64,000 bases of DNA from the NCBI GenBank assembly GCA_003116995.1, contig BDSL01000093.1:364181-428180 (forward strand), given 5' to 3'. Source of the DNA: Yamagishiella unicocca. Its lineage: Eukaryota; Chlorophyta; Chlorophyceae; Chlamydomonadales; Volvocaceae. A program made the position numbers and the translations under genes. Positions 42,301 to 51,827 of the stretch are shown here, one piece after another. The notes beneath the pieces were generated by a model. The model did no database searches, was not told the DNA's origin, and was given only the letters and a program-made list of their open reading frames with translations. Numbering within the stretch: position 1 is the first letter of the stretch; each line of letters starts with the position of its first letter.

Positions 42301-45300
42301 TAGGCGCATTAGTAAGAGCCGAGTCGCATGCGGCGATGTGCAAAGCAGTTGGCGGCCGAGTCGCGGTGTGGGGTCCTCAGCAGGAACGTGACTCGCGCCA
42401 TGCGACGCGTGTAGGAACCAAATGGGCAGCGATGCGGAGCGCCTGCCCTCTGTATTGCTGCCTCTAACCCCTCTGATCCCCTCCGCGCCCCCCTCCACCC
42501 TCCCTGCCGCGCCCCCCTCCACCCTCCTCCTGCTCCACTCTCCCCCTCCACCCCCCTTCCTCCACCCCCCCCTCCGCCCTATCCTGTCCCTGCCGTGTAA
42601 ACGGTTTTTTATGCCACCCCCCTCCGCCCCCTCCACCCCCCCCCTCAGGCGTGCGATGCAATCCCCGACTCCCTCTCTGCTGTGGGCTCCCTGGACCCCG
42701 ACACCGCCATCAGCCGCCACACCATGAAGGCGGCGCTGGTGGCGGCAGGTGCCGTGTGTGCGGCGGTGGACGACGTGGTGATGAACAAGGTGGGCAGGCC
42801 GGGCGGTGGGTTGCGAGGAAGACCCGTGGATGCGAGAAAAGCCGTTTGAAACAGACGCCGGGCGGCGGGGCGGTGGAATGGGGGCGCTCTGGATCTGTGA
42901 CCGGGAGGGTTTCGAGGAAGACCCGTGGACTGCCAGGAAAACTGGGAGGGTGGGGGGTTACAAGGAAAACCCGTGTACGCAGGAAAACCGTTTAGGACAG
43001 ACGGTTGAGGGTGGGGGGCGGAATGGGGGAGTTGCAGCCCGCCCGGCGTCCGCTCCGCCGTCGAGTTCGACCTCACCTCCACCGTCTGAGCAACCGTTCT
43101 CCGTGTTTGAGTGCCGCCCACTTCCCCAAACAGCCAACCCCGCTGCCACTACCGCACGCTGGGAAAACCCGTCCCCACCCTACCTACTTTTCGCCCCGGT
43201 ATCAATCCATTAGTTCCTTACCCTCCCCCCAATGCGCCAGCTATCCTATCCATGTCGCGTAATCGGTTTGTATGCCACTCCCTGCCTGTCGTGTAACCGG
43301 GTCTTTATGCTCCCCCCTCCTAACCCCCCCCCCCCCCCGCAAAAAACCCTAAAACCCTACATCCCCCCCTCCAGGCCCGCAACGCCTTCTGCGCCGTGCG
43401 GCCCCCCGGCCACCACGCCGGCCCCTCGGGTATGGTGACCAACCCCAACGATGCCCACGGCTCCCACGGCTTCTGCCTGCTGTCAAACGTTGCCATCGGG
43501 GCGGCGTACGCCATGTCGGTGCACAGGCATGCGGGTAGGCCGGGAGAGGAGGTGGAAGATATTCCGTGAAGGCGAGGCCGACAAAGGGGGAGTGGTAAAA
43601 ACCGACAAAGGGAGGGAGAGTGGTAAAAACCGACAAAGGGCGTACGCCATGTCGGTGCACAGGCATGCGGGTAGGAGGGGGCGGCCGGGAGAGGTAATGC
43701 CTTGGATCCAGGGCCGACCAAGGGGGGGGGGAGGAACCCAGGGGGTGAGCGAAGGGGGGGGGGGACGGTAGCAAAGGGAGGGGATTTCGAGGAAGTGGAT
43801 GCGAGAAAAAACCGTTTAGGAACGACGTTTTGAGATGCGTGCTGGAGAACTGGGGTGAGGAGACGAAAGACGAAGGTCGTAGGTCGACCTTCGGCGGAAG
43901 GGAGGGGAGCGGAGGGTTATTGGATAACAAAGCATGCCAGTCCTGTTGGGCGACGCGTGGGAGACGGGAGGACTCCTCCATGGCACCCCCCTCCCCCAAA
44001 ACTCTTCCTCCCACGGGTTTCCCTCGAACCCCCCAAAACTCTTCCTCGAACCCCCCAAAACTCCCTCCCCTCCCCCCCGGCCCGCCCCGCCTGTCGATTC
44101 ACCCCTTCATCCCTTCCCTTCCCCTCCCAGGTATTCGTCGGGTCGCTATCGTGGACTTCGATGTGCACCACGGCAACGGCACTCAGGTAGGGGCCCGGGG
44201 CAGCTCGTCCAGGTTGCCGTACCGCAACGACGTCCACAACCCCCATAAGCCCTCATAAGGCCCGTAAGCCACCGGGCCCCTTTCGGACAGACTGGGGAGC
44301 CCACGCCCTGCTGCCCGCCTGACCTTACCAGCCGCCACCTCGCCTGCCCTAACCCCCCCAGGCCTGCTCGGTTTTGCTTGTTTCCTAAGTGCCTTTTCTT
44401 TCCTAAGTGCCTTATTGTATAAGTGCGTTATTACCTAAGCGCCTTCTCTTCAAATTGCCTTATTTCCCAAGTGCCTTGTTTCCTGAGGCTTTCACCACCC
44501 CCACCACCCCATGGCCCCCCACCCCCCACGCCCCCGCCAGGCCTGCGTCATCAACACCGCTCCCTCCGTCCGCACCGTCTCTATTCGCACGCCGTTCAGC
44601 GAGGGACAGCAGCGCTTCCCCGTCTACAAGCCCTGGATGGGCGACGGCGACTTGCACAACATCTTCTTCGCCAGGTGGGTGGGTGCCCCCCAGACAGGGT
44701 GAGGCTGCCGGGAGGAGAGAGGTTTTGCCGCATACCAGGGAGATGTATTTGTCAAGGAGGTTTTCGAATCCGGCAGCGTAGGGCGAATTGAGGGCCAAGG
44801 CATGCCAACGTGGGGTGTGGAGGAGGCAGCTGCCAAGGCGAGGACCGCCGTGGAGACAAGTCTTCTGGCTGGGTGCGGCCGGTATCGGACCGAGGACGCC
44901 AGTGCGCGATCTACTAAATCCGCAACATGAAATGCATGGTCTAATCTTCTCCAGCTACCTTTCCTTACTCCCCATCCTTTGTCGGACCACCGGCTCCTTC
45001 TCCAACCCCACTCCCGCCGCCTGACCGCCCTCCCACCAGCCGCCAGCCTGCCCACCAAACGCCCTCCCCCCCAACCGCCAACCACCAACTGATGCATCTG
45101 CTCCTGCGCGACATCCCGCGCCCCCCCCCCCCCGTGACCTTCCTGTCCCGTCGCGTAAAACTGTTTTTACAAACCCCCCGTGACCTTGCCCCCTCGCCAT
45201 CGTCTTGCCGCCTCACATGCCGTACACAGTGTCCAGGGCTACGGCCGCCGGGGCGCTATTGGCGGCTGGTTCTACCCTGGTTCCGGAGCCACCGCGGACA

Positions 45301-48300
45301 GCACGGTCGCGGAGTCGCTGAACCCAGCAACGGCAGCAGCGGCAGCGGCTTCGGGTGGTACCTCCGCCGGTAAGGCCCCGGCGGCGACGCCTGCCGCTGC
45401 AGCGGCGGCCACGACCCCTGGGGGCATCAATACACCGGCCGGGGACGCTGGCCCTGGCGGCAGCTCCAGGGGGGGCAGTGACGGCGGCGGCGGCGAAATC
45501 CCGGAAGACCCCGACGGCGAGTTCCGGGGCAGCTATGACGTCACGGTGGTTGGTGGCCCACGGGTCATCAACGTGGGCATCCCCGGCCCGGGTGAGTGGG
45601 GCGGGGCGGAGTTGGGGGGGTATGGGAGGAGACCCGTAGGTCGGCCCTGGGGGGCAGAACTGGGGCGTGCGGGCCGCAGGATGCCCGTTGTTTTGGGGCA
45701 ACCGCCAACGGCAACATCAAGGGCAACGGCCACATGTGCGGGCGACATGGCCACCTTTACGCCCTTCCCAATTTCTTACCTGCGCCACCCACGACAGTCT
45801 CCACCTTTTTTCTCGCCACTCTCCCTCCTTTTCTCACCCGCGCCGCCACGCTCCGCCTCACTATTCCGCCCGCGCCGTCCCTCACGTTTCCGCCAGCGCC
45901 GTCCCTCACGTTTCCGCCCGCGCCGTCCCTCGCTTTTCCGCCCGCGGCGATTCCCTCTTTATTCGCCCGCGCCGCCACACTCTTCCCTTCTTATTCCACC
46001 CGCGCAGCTACCCCTCTCTCCTTTGTTGCACCACCCGCGCCGCCCCACTCCTCCCCTTGTCCCCGGGCGCTGCGACGCTCCCCCCCCCTTCCACACCTGC
46101 CGCCACCACACGCACCCCCTTCTCTTAACGCCGTTGCCGGTCTCTCCCCTCGGCAGGTGGCAAGCCACGCATGTGGCGGCGTGCCTGGCGCGACAAGATC
46201 CTGCCGGCACTTATGAACTTCAGGTGAGAGTCAGTCGCCATGAGGGTGTGACCACACGGGACCCAGAGGGTCTCCAGGGTGACTAACACCGGACCGCGTC
46301 ACACCGGACCCAGAGGCCGCAGACAAGCGAGCACTGGGCGCTGGCGAGGGCACTGCGGAAACGCTGAGCCTTGTGCACCACCACATGCGTGTGTACGTGC
46401 CTGTGTGCCTTGTGTATGTGTGCCTTGTATATGTGTGCCTTGCGTACGTGCCTTGTGTATGTATGTGTGTGGGTGCCTTGCGTACGTGCCTGTGTGCCTT
46501 GTGTATGTGTGCCTTGTGTACGTGCCTGTGTATGTGTGTGTGTGTCTTGTACATGTGTGTTTCTGCTACCGCTGAGCTCCGCAAAACTGCACGGAGAATG
46601 GACAGTCCGGGCGGCACGTAGCACATGACCCCGGGACGGAAGGCCAAGGAAAATTGGCTTTGGGAACTGGAACGGTAAAAACTAGCTAGGAACGGAATTT
46701 CTTGGCGAAGAAACGACAGTGCAACGAACCGGCTGATTCGAGATGTATGTGTGTTCCCCACTGCCACACGAGACCCCCACTGCCGCATGAGACCCCCACC
46801 TTCATCCATGACCTCGCAGACCCGACATCATCCTCGTGTCCGCGGGCTTTGACGCGCACAAGAAGGAGGACCTCAACCTGCGGTAGGGAGGAAGGAAGGG
46901 GTGATGTGAGGGAGGCGGTGACCCATGGGTCCGAAGGCGCCGGCGCGATGCGTGCCCGGCCGGTTTGCAGGGGCCCCCGATGCGGCTCCTCGTCTTCACC
47001 ATGTCCCGCAAAGCCGCTGTGTCGGAAGTCGGATATCTGCTGCGCGAAGCAAGCGCTTACCTCGCTTCTGGTGCATTGAACGCATGCAAGAGTTGCACCT
47101 GTCACTGGGATGCGATTTCGGGTCCGCTTTTCCCGTTCCTTTCTGCTGTCCACCCGACTTACCAACCAACCAACCAACCAACTAAGCAACATACCAACAA
47201 GCACTCGCGCGAACCGCATCCCGCAGCTATGTCGGCGTCACGGAGCACGACTACGAGTGGCTGACGGGGCAGATCGTGGAGGTCGCTAACACGTGCTGCG
47301 CCGGGCGCGTGGTTTCGGTGCTGGAGGGCGGTTACAACCTTCGCGGAGGGCCGCTGGGAAGCGCCTTCGCCCGGAGGTGCGCGGGTTTGTGTTTGCGCGC
47401 TTTGCGTGCCCGGTGCTCGGTTTGGGTTTAGGGTTTAACCCAAATTCCGTCGGGCCTTTTTTAAATTCCGCACCCTCCGCCGCGTTGTCGGTGCTACAAA
47501 ATAGCGTTGTGCACCCAAGCTCCATCGGGCCTGTTTAGGTTTCCGCACCCTCAGTCTGGATGGCGCTGTGCCTGCCACAAACAAAGTAAAATATGTGCGC
47601 ACCCGACTTCCGAGACGACCGGCTCTTGTTCCCCTTTCCGTCCGGATTTTTCCTTCGTTGGCAACCTGTTGGCCCCTCCCTCGACCGCAGCGTGGCCGCC
47701 CACGTGCGCGCGCTGGCCGCCCCCTGCGCCGCGCCGTACAACCCGGCTGACGCGGAGGCCGAGCGCCTTGTGGAGAAGGCGCTGGAGGCGCGCAAGCTGG
47801 CCAAGTCGATGGCGCAGGCAGCTGGTAGGCAGATGATAGGCGGCCCTGGAGGCGGGAGGGATGAGAGGAAGAGGAACCGTGGGGCTGATGGGCTGGTGGA
47901 CGGGCGGGGGCGGGCCGGTGGGGGACAGGTCGGTCGGGCGGGCGCGGCAGGGCGGGGAACGGGGCCCACACAACACGGACGCTCCGATAGCGTACATCGT
48001 TGCGGTTAGGGGAGTCGTGTTGGGGGGAGGGCGCGACCTGTGGACAGCAAGCGTATCGGGCTCTTGAGGCGGGTCAGCGATTGGTGTTTTGGTGTTTCGT
48101 GTAGGCGGTAGTTGTTCGGTTCGGCTCCGAACCCACCTACCGCGACGGACGCTCTCGCACGTCCTGTCGGTTTATTCATCTTTAATCTAACCGAGACGAC
48201 CTGCGACGGCCATGCAACCAACCCAACCGAACCCAACCGAACCCAACCACACCAGGCATCGTCGCCGCGGGACAGGGTACACCTCGCTCCGCTGCACCGA

Positions 48301-48626
48301 CGCCCAGGGGTCTGCTGCCCACCACCCCCTCGGCCGCCGCCGCCGCCGCTGCTGCGGGCGCCGCCGCCGCTGCCGCCGCCGCTGCCGCCGCCACCACCGC
48401 GGCCGGGGACGGCCCCGCTCCCATGGATACGGACACCGACCGGCCCGCGGCTGATGCGGCGCCGGCAGCAGCTGACGGGGCGGCCGGCGGCGGAGCCGCA
48501 GCGGACGAGCCGCCGTCGAAGCGGCGCCGGCGGCCTGTGGATTACGCGGCGCTGAATGCGGAGCTCGAGAAGGAGCGCCAGGAGGCGGCTGCGAAGGCAT
48601 CGGGGGGTGCCGACGCGCAGGCATGA
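36349..48626 (+). CDS. Ankyrin-repeat histone deacetylase (class II / HDA1 type)
   Basis: Nineteen exons: 36349-36404, 36644-36713, 37602-37689, 38427-38607, 38969-39173, 40140-40733, 41110-41335, 41547-41611, 41865-41924, 42649-42789, 43375-43534, 44131-44186, 44541-44674, 45230-45591, 46157-46223, 46820-46882, 47227-47376, 47691-47824, 48256-48626. Every intron is GT-AG, every phase matches, and the 3,183 nt give 1,060 residues. Residues about 18-398 form ankyrin repeats (ALHNEAESGG; TPLHLAIINGH; TPLHWAACAG; TALHLAAKFGH; TAIHLAALHG), interrupted by an alanine run in exon 6. The deacetylase (about 440-940) has PPGHHAG (His575, His576), DFDVHHGNGTQ (zinc ligands Asp626, His628), SAGFDAH (Asp833) and EGGYN (Tyr879), so the catalytic set is complete. 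About 90 Ala/Gly/Asp-rich residues interrupt the domain in exon 14. The tail is Ala-rich with a basic nuclear-localisation-like SKRRRRP. Predicted role: Zn-dependent lysine deacetylation in the nucleus, with ankyrins for partner binding. The exon 1 start rests on one ATG followed by a strong donor (GTGAGT). Confidence 0.9.
37690..37880. repeat. GGGCCAGGGGGACGGGTG minisatellite in HDAC intron 3
   Basis: About nine irregular units combining CAGGGGGACGGGAGGGGGG and CAGGGGGACGGGTGGGC, starting immediately at the 5' splice site (AATG|GTGGGCC). Confidence 0.9.
38223..38302. repeat. 28-30 bp repeat in HDAC intron 3
   Basis: GGATTCGCGGATCTAATAC occurs three times in 75 bp, with one copy reading AGATTTGCGGATCTAATAC. 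A related string (GTGGATTCGCGGAAATAA) recurs at about 38839, and inverted at about 42178. Confidence 0.85.
38590..38695 (+). repeat. 36-bp tandem repeat duplicating the exon 4 donor site
   Basis: The last bases of exon 4 with its donor (ATCCGCACGACAG|GTAACGG) are repeated at +36 and +72. The second copy keeps AG|GTAACG; the third has GG|GTAACG. Use of the downstream copies would add 12 or 24 codons in frame. Confidence 0.9.
39218..39640. repeat. 39-bp minisatellite in HDAC intron 5
   Basis: About eleven copies of a 39-bp unit (TAGATGGTAGGTAACCGGTT then GAGACATAAGACATACGTT) with A/G variation at GATAACC/GGTAACC. The minus strand is open through it (13-residue repeat), a consequence of the period. 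Confidence 0.95.
40740..40825. repeat. Interstitial TTTAGGG-like stretch in HDAC intron 6
   Basis: Includes GGGATTTAGGGTTCTAGGG and GGGATTTAGGGTTTTAGGG, matching the plant/algal telomere unit TTTAGGG or TTTTAGGG in a few irregular copies, directly after the donor of exon 6. Confidence 0.6.
40915..41030. repeat. GTGGTGGTCGTGGCG repeat in HDAC intron 6
   Basis: Runs of GGTGGTCGTGGCGGTG and TGG trinucleotides. No coding meaning is assigned. Confidence 0.8.
41974..42067. repeat. (TGTGTTTG)n microsatellite in HDAC intron 9
   Basis: About eleven perfect 8-bp units. Confidence 0.97.
43505..43675 (+). repeat. 35-bp duplicate of the exon 11 end inside intron 11
   Basis: 43505-43539 (CGTACGCCATGTCGGTGCAC…, containing the last 30 bases of exon 11 and its donor GCGG|GTAGG) is repeated exactly at 43641-43675. 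Between the copies, TAAAAACCGACAAAGGG occurs three times. Confidence 0.9.
46380..46560. repeat. TGTGTGCCTTGTGTATG low-complexity tract in HDAC intron 15
   Basis: Irregular repeats of GTGTGCCTTGTGTATGT/GTACGTGCCT. Confidence 0.9.
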
Positions 48627-50720
48627 TGCGGCCTCGCAGGGCCGTCACGCAGAGCGGCAACAGCCAAGGCCGCCGACGCCAACGTCATGCCGTAGCTTCG
48701 TTCGTACGCACGTACGTTCCGGGGCCTGAGGGCCGGCGGAGGGCGAGAGGCTGGCGTTCCGTATTTGTTGGAGTCTATTTGTTCGGTGGCTTCGGAGCTC
48801 GGAGGGCCCACTCGATGCTACGCCGTCACGTCCTGCACGAGGAAGGGCACCCGGTGGTTGCGTTGCGTTAGTTGCGGCGTGGGATGTTGATGATAATCGT
48901 ACTGGTATGTATGGGCCTTATACCGGTTGGTACGGGCTTGTCGGTGAGGAGTTGACTTGTGCGTAAGGGGATGTTGGGCGGGAAGGGGGGGGACGTTGGG
49001 AGGGAGGGAGGAGCGCAGGAGTGCGCTGGCGAGCTGCGGGCTCTCCTGGGTTCCGGAGCGGATTTCAGAGCGCGAGCCGCTGCCCATGACCGCCCATACC
49101 GGTGTGTGGGGCTGGGAAGGTGTGGAGGGGGGAGGAGGGAGGACGTGTATCGCGGCGCGCCAAGGACGTGTCACGTGCGACCTGTGTTGATTGGTTGTTG
49201 TTTGCTTGTGGGCTGGACGACTGGCGGAGAGCACGCAAGGCACCAACTCGGCGGCGAGGGTAAGGGAGCCTTAGGCTCCGCCTCCCATGCACTCGGGATC
49301 CGGTCCGCGCCAAGCGAACGGCAATGGCGCGTGCCATAGGGCTGGCAGTCCCCAGGCGTCCTATGGATGCGGGCGGATGACAAATCGTGGCGTACGAACG
49401 CCACCGTACGGACTCGACCGTTTTTTGTCCACGCTGCGACATGGGCTGGCAGTGCTCGCGCCTGATTTCTCACCTGCGTTTTGTCGTGGCCTCGAGGCAA
49501 GGAGGGAGCACCAGATGCGTAGGTTGACCGTGCAAAGCGCGGGAGCATGATACGGTTGCACCGAGCGAGTTGCAGGTCTCCAAATTGCAAGCTTCCCATT
49601 CTGCACCCACCCCGACTTCTTCCCTTATCACGTATGACTGGTTTATCCTGAGCCCGCCGCCGAAGGGCGTAGTAGCCGATACGCCACTTGCGATGCGCCC
49701 GTCGGTTCGCAGCAGCAGCGTGTGTGATCGACACGATGGCCAGCGGTCCCTCCTTCCCCAGCGAGAGGGTCCGAGGGGCAATCGTAGATCAGCTCAGCTC
49801 TGAAACGTAAAACCGAATAGGAACGTTTGCGGCGAGGGGCTTCGAGGAAGGCCCGTGGATGCGAGAACAACTGACGAGGGGCGGGGCGTCTGCAGAGGCT
49901 GTTCCGACGCCCAGCGGCGAGGCAAAGACGCCGATGAAACAACCACAACCTCTTTAATGATTCGGAAGCTTGAGGCTGCGTCAGTGTGTCTGGCGCCCTA
50001 CCCGCTAGCTTTGCCTTTTGGTCCGGAGCCTTCTTGTAGCACGCACTACTGCCGGTACTCAACCTCTTGCAGCCGCAGCCGCAGTAGCGGCGATCGGATA
50101 TGTTGCCTTGGACGGCAAACGCGACGTTGTGGTTATGGCGCTGGGCTGCACCCAACAGACGTTTTTACCCGAATTTGCGCTAACTTGGTGCCGGCTTCGG
50201 AGCTAACGCCGCAGGCGCTGCAGCGACTGGCGCTGTAGTGGCGCACAGTCCGGCGAATCTGTCCAGGAGCTGATGGGGGAGACGATTACATTCGGCTAGA
50301 CGCTCCAAGGCCGGCGGGCGGCGGAGGCGGAGGTATTGCTCCAGGGAGGGCTAGGTGGCGCACTGCTGGACGGCGGGGCACGGGACATCGCGGGGCAGCG
50401 GCCTGAGGGGCGAGGCAGCGGCCGGGGGTGGGGTGATGGCGGATGGGTAGCTAGCTGGGGTGTTTGGCGCGGGAGGATAATGGCGTCCTGCCTTTCGACA
50501 GGACGTACAGACGCCGTTGTTTTTGTTTCTTAGGAACGAACCATGTGCGTTTCCCAGCTGGCGTCGGCGCAAAGTGCAGATGTTGTTACGTATGGCACGT
50601 ACCATGGGGGGCCCGTTTGTTGGCAGCTACGTTCGTTTACTTGACTCCATTCGACCTGCGTCCAACCTGATGAGTGATGACGCTGTCGTGGACATTGCTG
50701 GGAGCCCGCATGAGTTGTCC
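48627..50720. other. Intergenic region downstream of the HDAC gene
   Basis: It contains the HDAC 3' UTR and sequence without recognised genes. Plus-strand frames at 50018-50206 (hydrophobic start) and 50517-50720 look protein-like in places but carry no identifiable domain. One dispersed motif (GGCTTCGAGGAAGGCCCGTG, about 49838) matches those in the HDAC introns. Confidence 0.4.
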
Positions 50721-51827
50721 GTTGTTGTTGTAACGGTTACAGTGGGTTCCAGACCAGGAGGTAGAACCATCGGGCGCATCGCCTGACACTGAACAAGACG
50801 GAGGAAACAAATACCGACATGCACCGAAACAAAGGCAAACCACCAGAACACCAAGGTGGCGGGTTCCGATGTTTGCATCGTTGCGGCGCTTCACTGGTTC
50901 GTCGGGTGCTGGGCTGTTAGGTTGGTTGGCGGCCAGTTCCTGATAGGGGAGCCTCTAGTGCAAATTCCCCCTGGGGTGCTGGCTGCTGCTCTGTATGCCT
51001 ACGGCCTGTCAACTTGGTGTTCTGGTGGTTTGCCTTTGTTTCGGTGCATGTCGGTATTTGTTTCCTCCGTCTTGTTCAGTGTCAGGCGATGCGCCCGATG
51101 GTTCTACCTCTTGGTCTGGAACCCACTGTAACCGTTACAACAACCAAGTTGACAGGCCGTAGGCATACAGAGCAGCAGCCAGCACCCCAGGGGGAATTTG
51201 CACTAGAGGCTCCCCTATCAGGAACTGGCCGCCAACCAACCTAACAGCCCAGCACCCGACGAACCAGTGAAGCGCCGCAACGATGCAAACATCGGAACCC
51301 GCCACCTCTCATCCCATAAGGCACGGACCCCTAGCAGGGCTCAACACGCTTATATAGCCAGAAAGTATGAAGCACGGGAAACCCCGCTCCCCAAGACAAC
51401 CCGAGCCGATCAGGAATCCACCAGTACCTCAGCCGGTCCCCCGCACATAAGGCGATTGGCGACAACCCGCAAGAAAGGATGCCGAGGCCCCACTGCATCC
51501 CATCCTTTCTGGGGAAGCCCCAGCGCAGCAAAGCCCCTCAAAAGGGCCCAAAACTCCACCACCCCACGGCGAACGGCGCGATCCAGAAGACCACTACCCG
51601 GAGTAAGAGGGGGACCACCAGCCCCCGCCCTTTTCAAGGCCGCGGCCATAAAACGGCGCCCCCCCTCCATGGCAGTAATAGCCGCCAGGACTACTACATC
51701 CCAGACGCAGGACTGTACCCCGATAGGTGCTTGTACCAACCAAACTTGCGCCCGTGTCACCCCTGCACCGAGCTGGGTCTCGAGTTGGGCAGTCACTGCT
51801 TGAGCCACCGGGCAGAACCAAAAGTGG
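50721..51827 (-). mobile_element. LINE-A 3' fragment, interrupted by a second LINE-A
   Basis: The minus-oriented copy runs 50721-50855 and resumes at 51149. It carries the 3' UTR and the last about 110 codons of ORF2, truncated at the HHFW codons (CCAAAAGTGG, 51818-51827). The interruption is the plus-oriented fragment listed next. Its 5' end directly abuts the tail of the following LINE-A copy. Confidence 0.88.
50850..51148 (+). mobile_element. Nested LINE-A 3' UTR insertion with 6-bp target duplication
   Basis: ACCAAG at 50850-50855 is repeated at 51143-51148. Between them lie about 290 bp of LINE-A 3' UTR in plus orientation, ending CACTGTAACCGTTACAACA. The intact version of the target (ACACCAAGTTGACAGG) is seen in the neighbouring copy at about 51956, which confirms the insertion. 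Confidence 0.9.
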
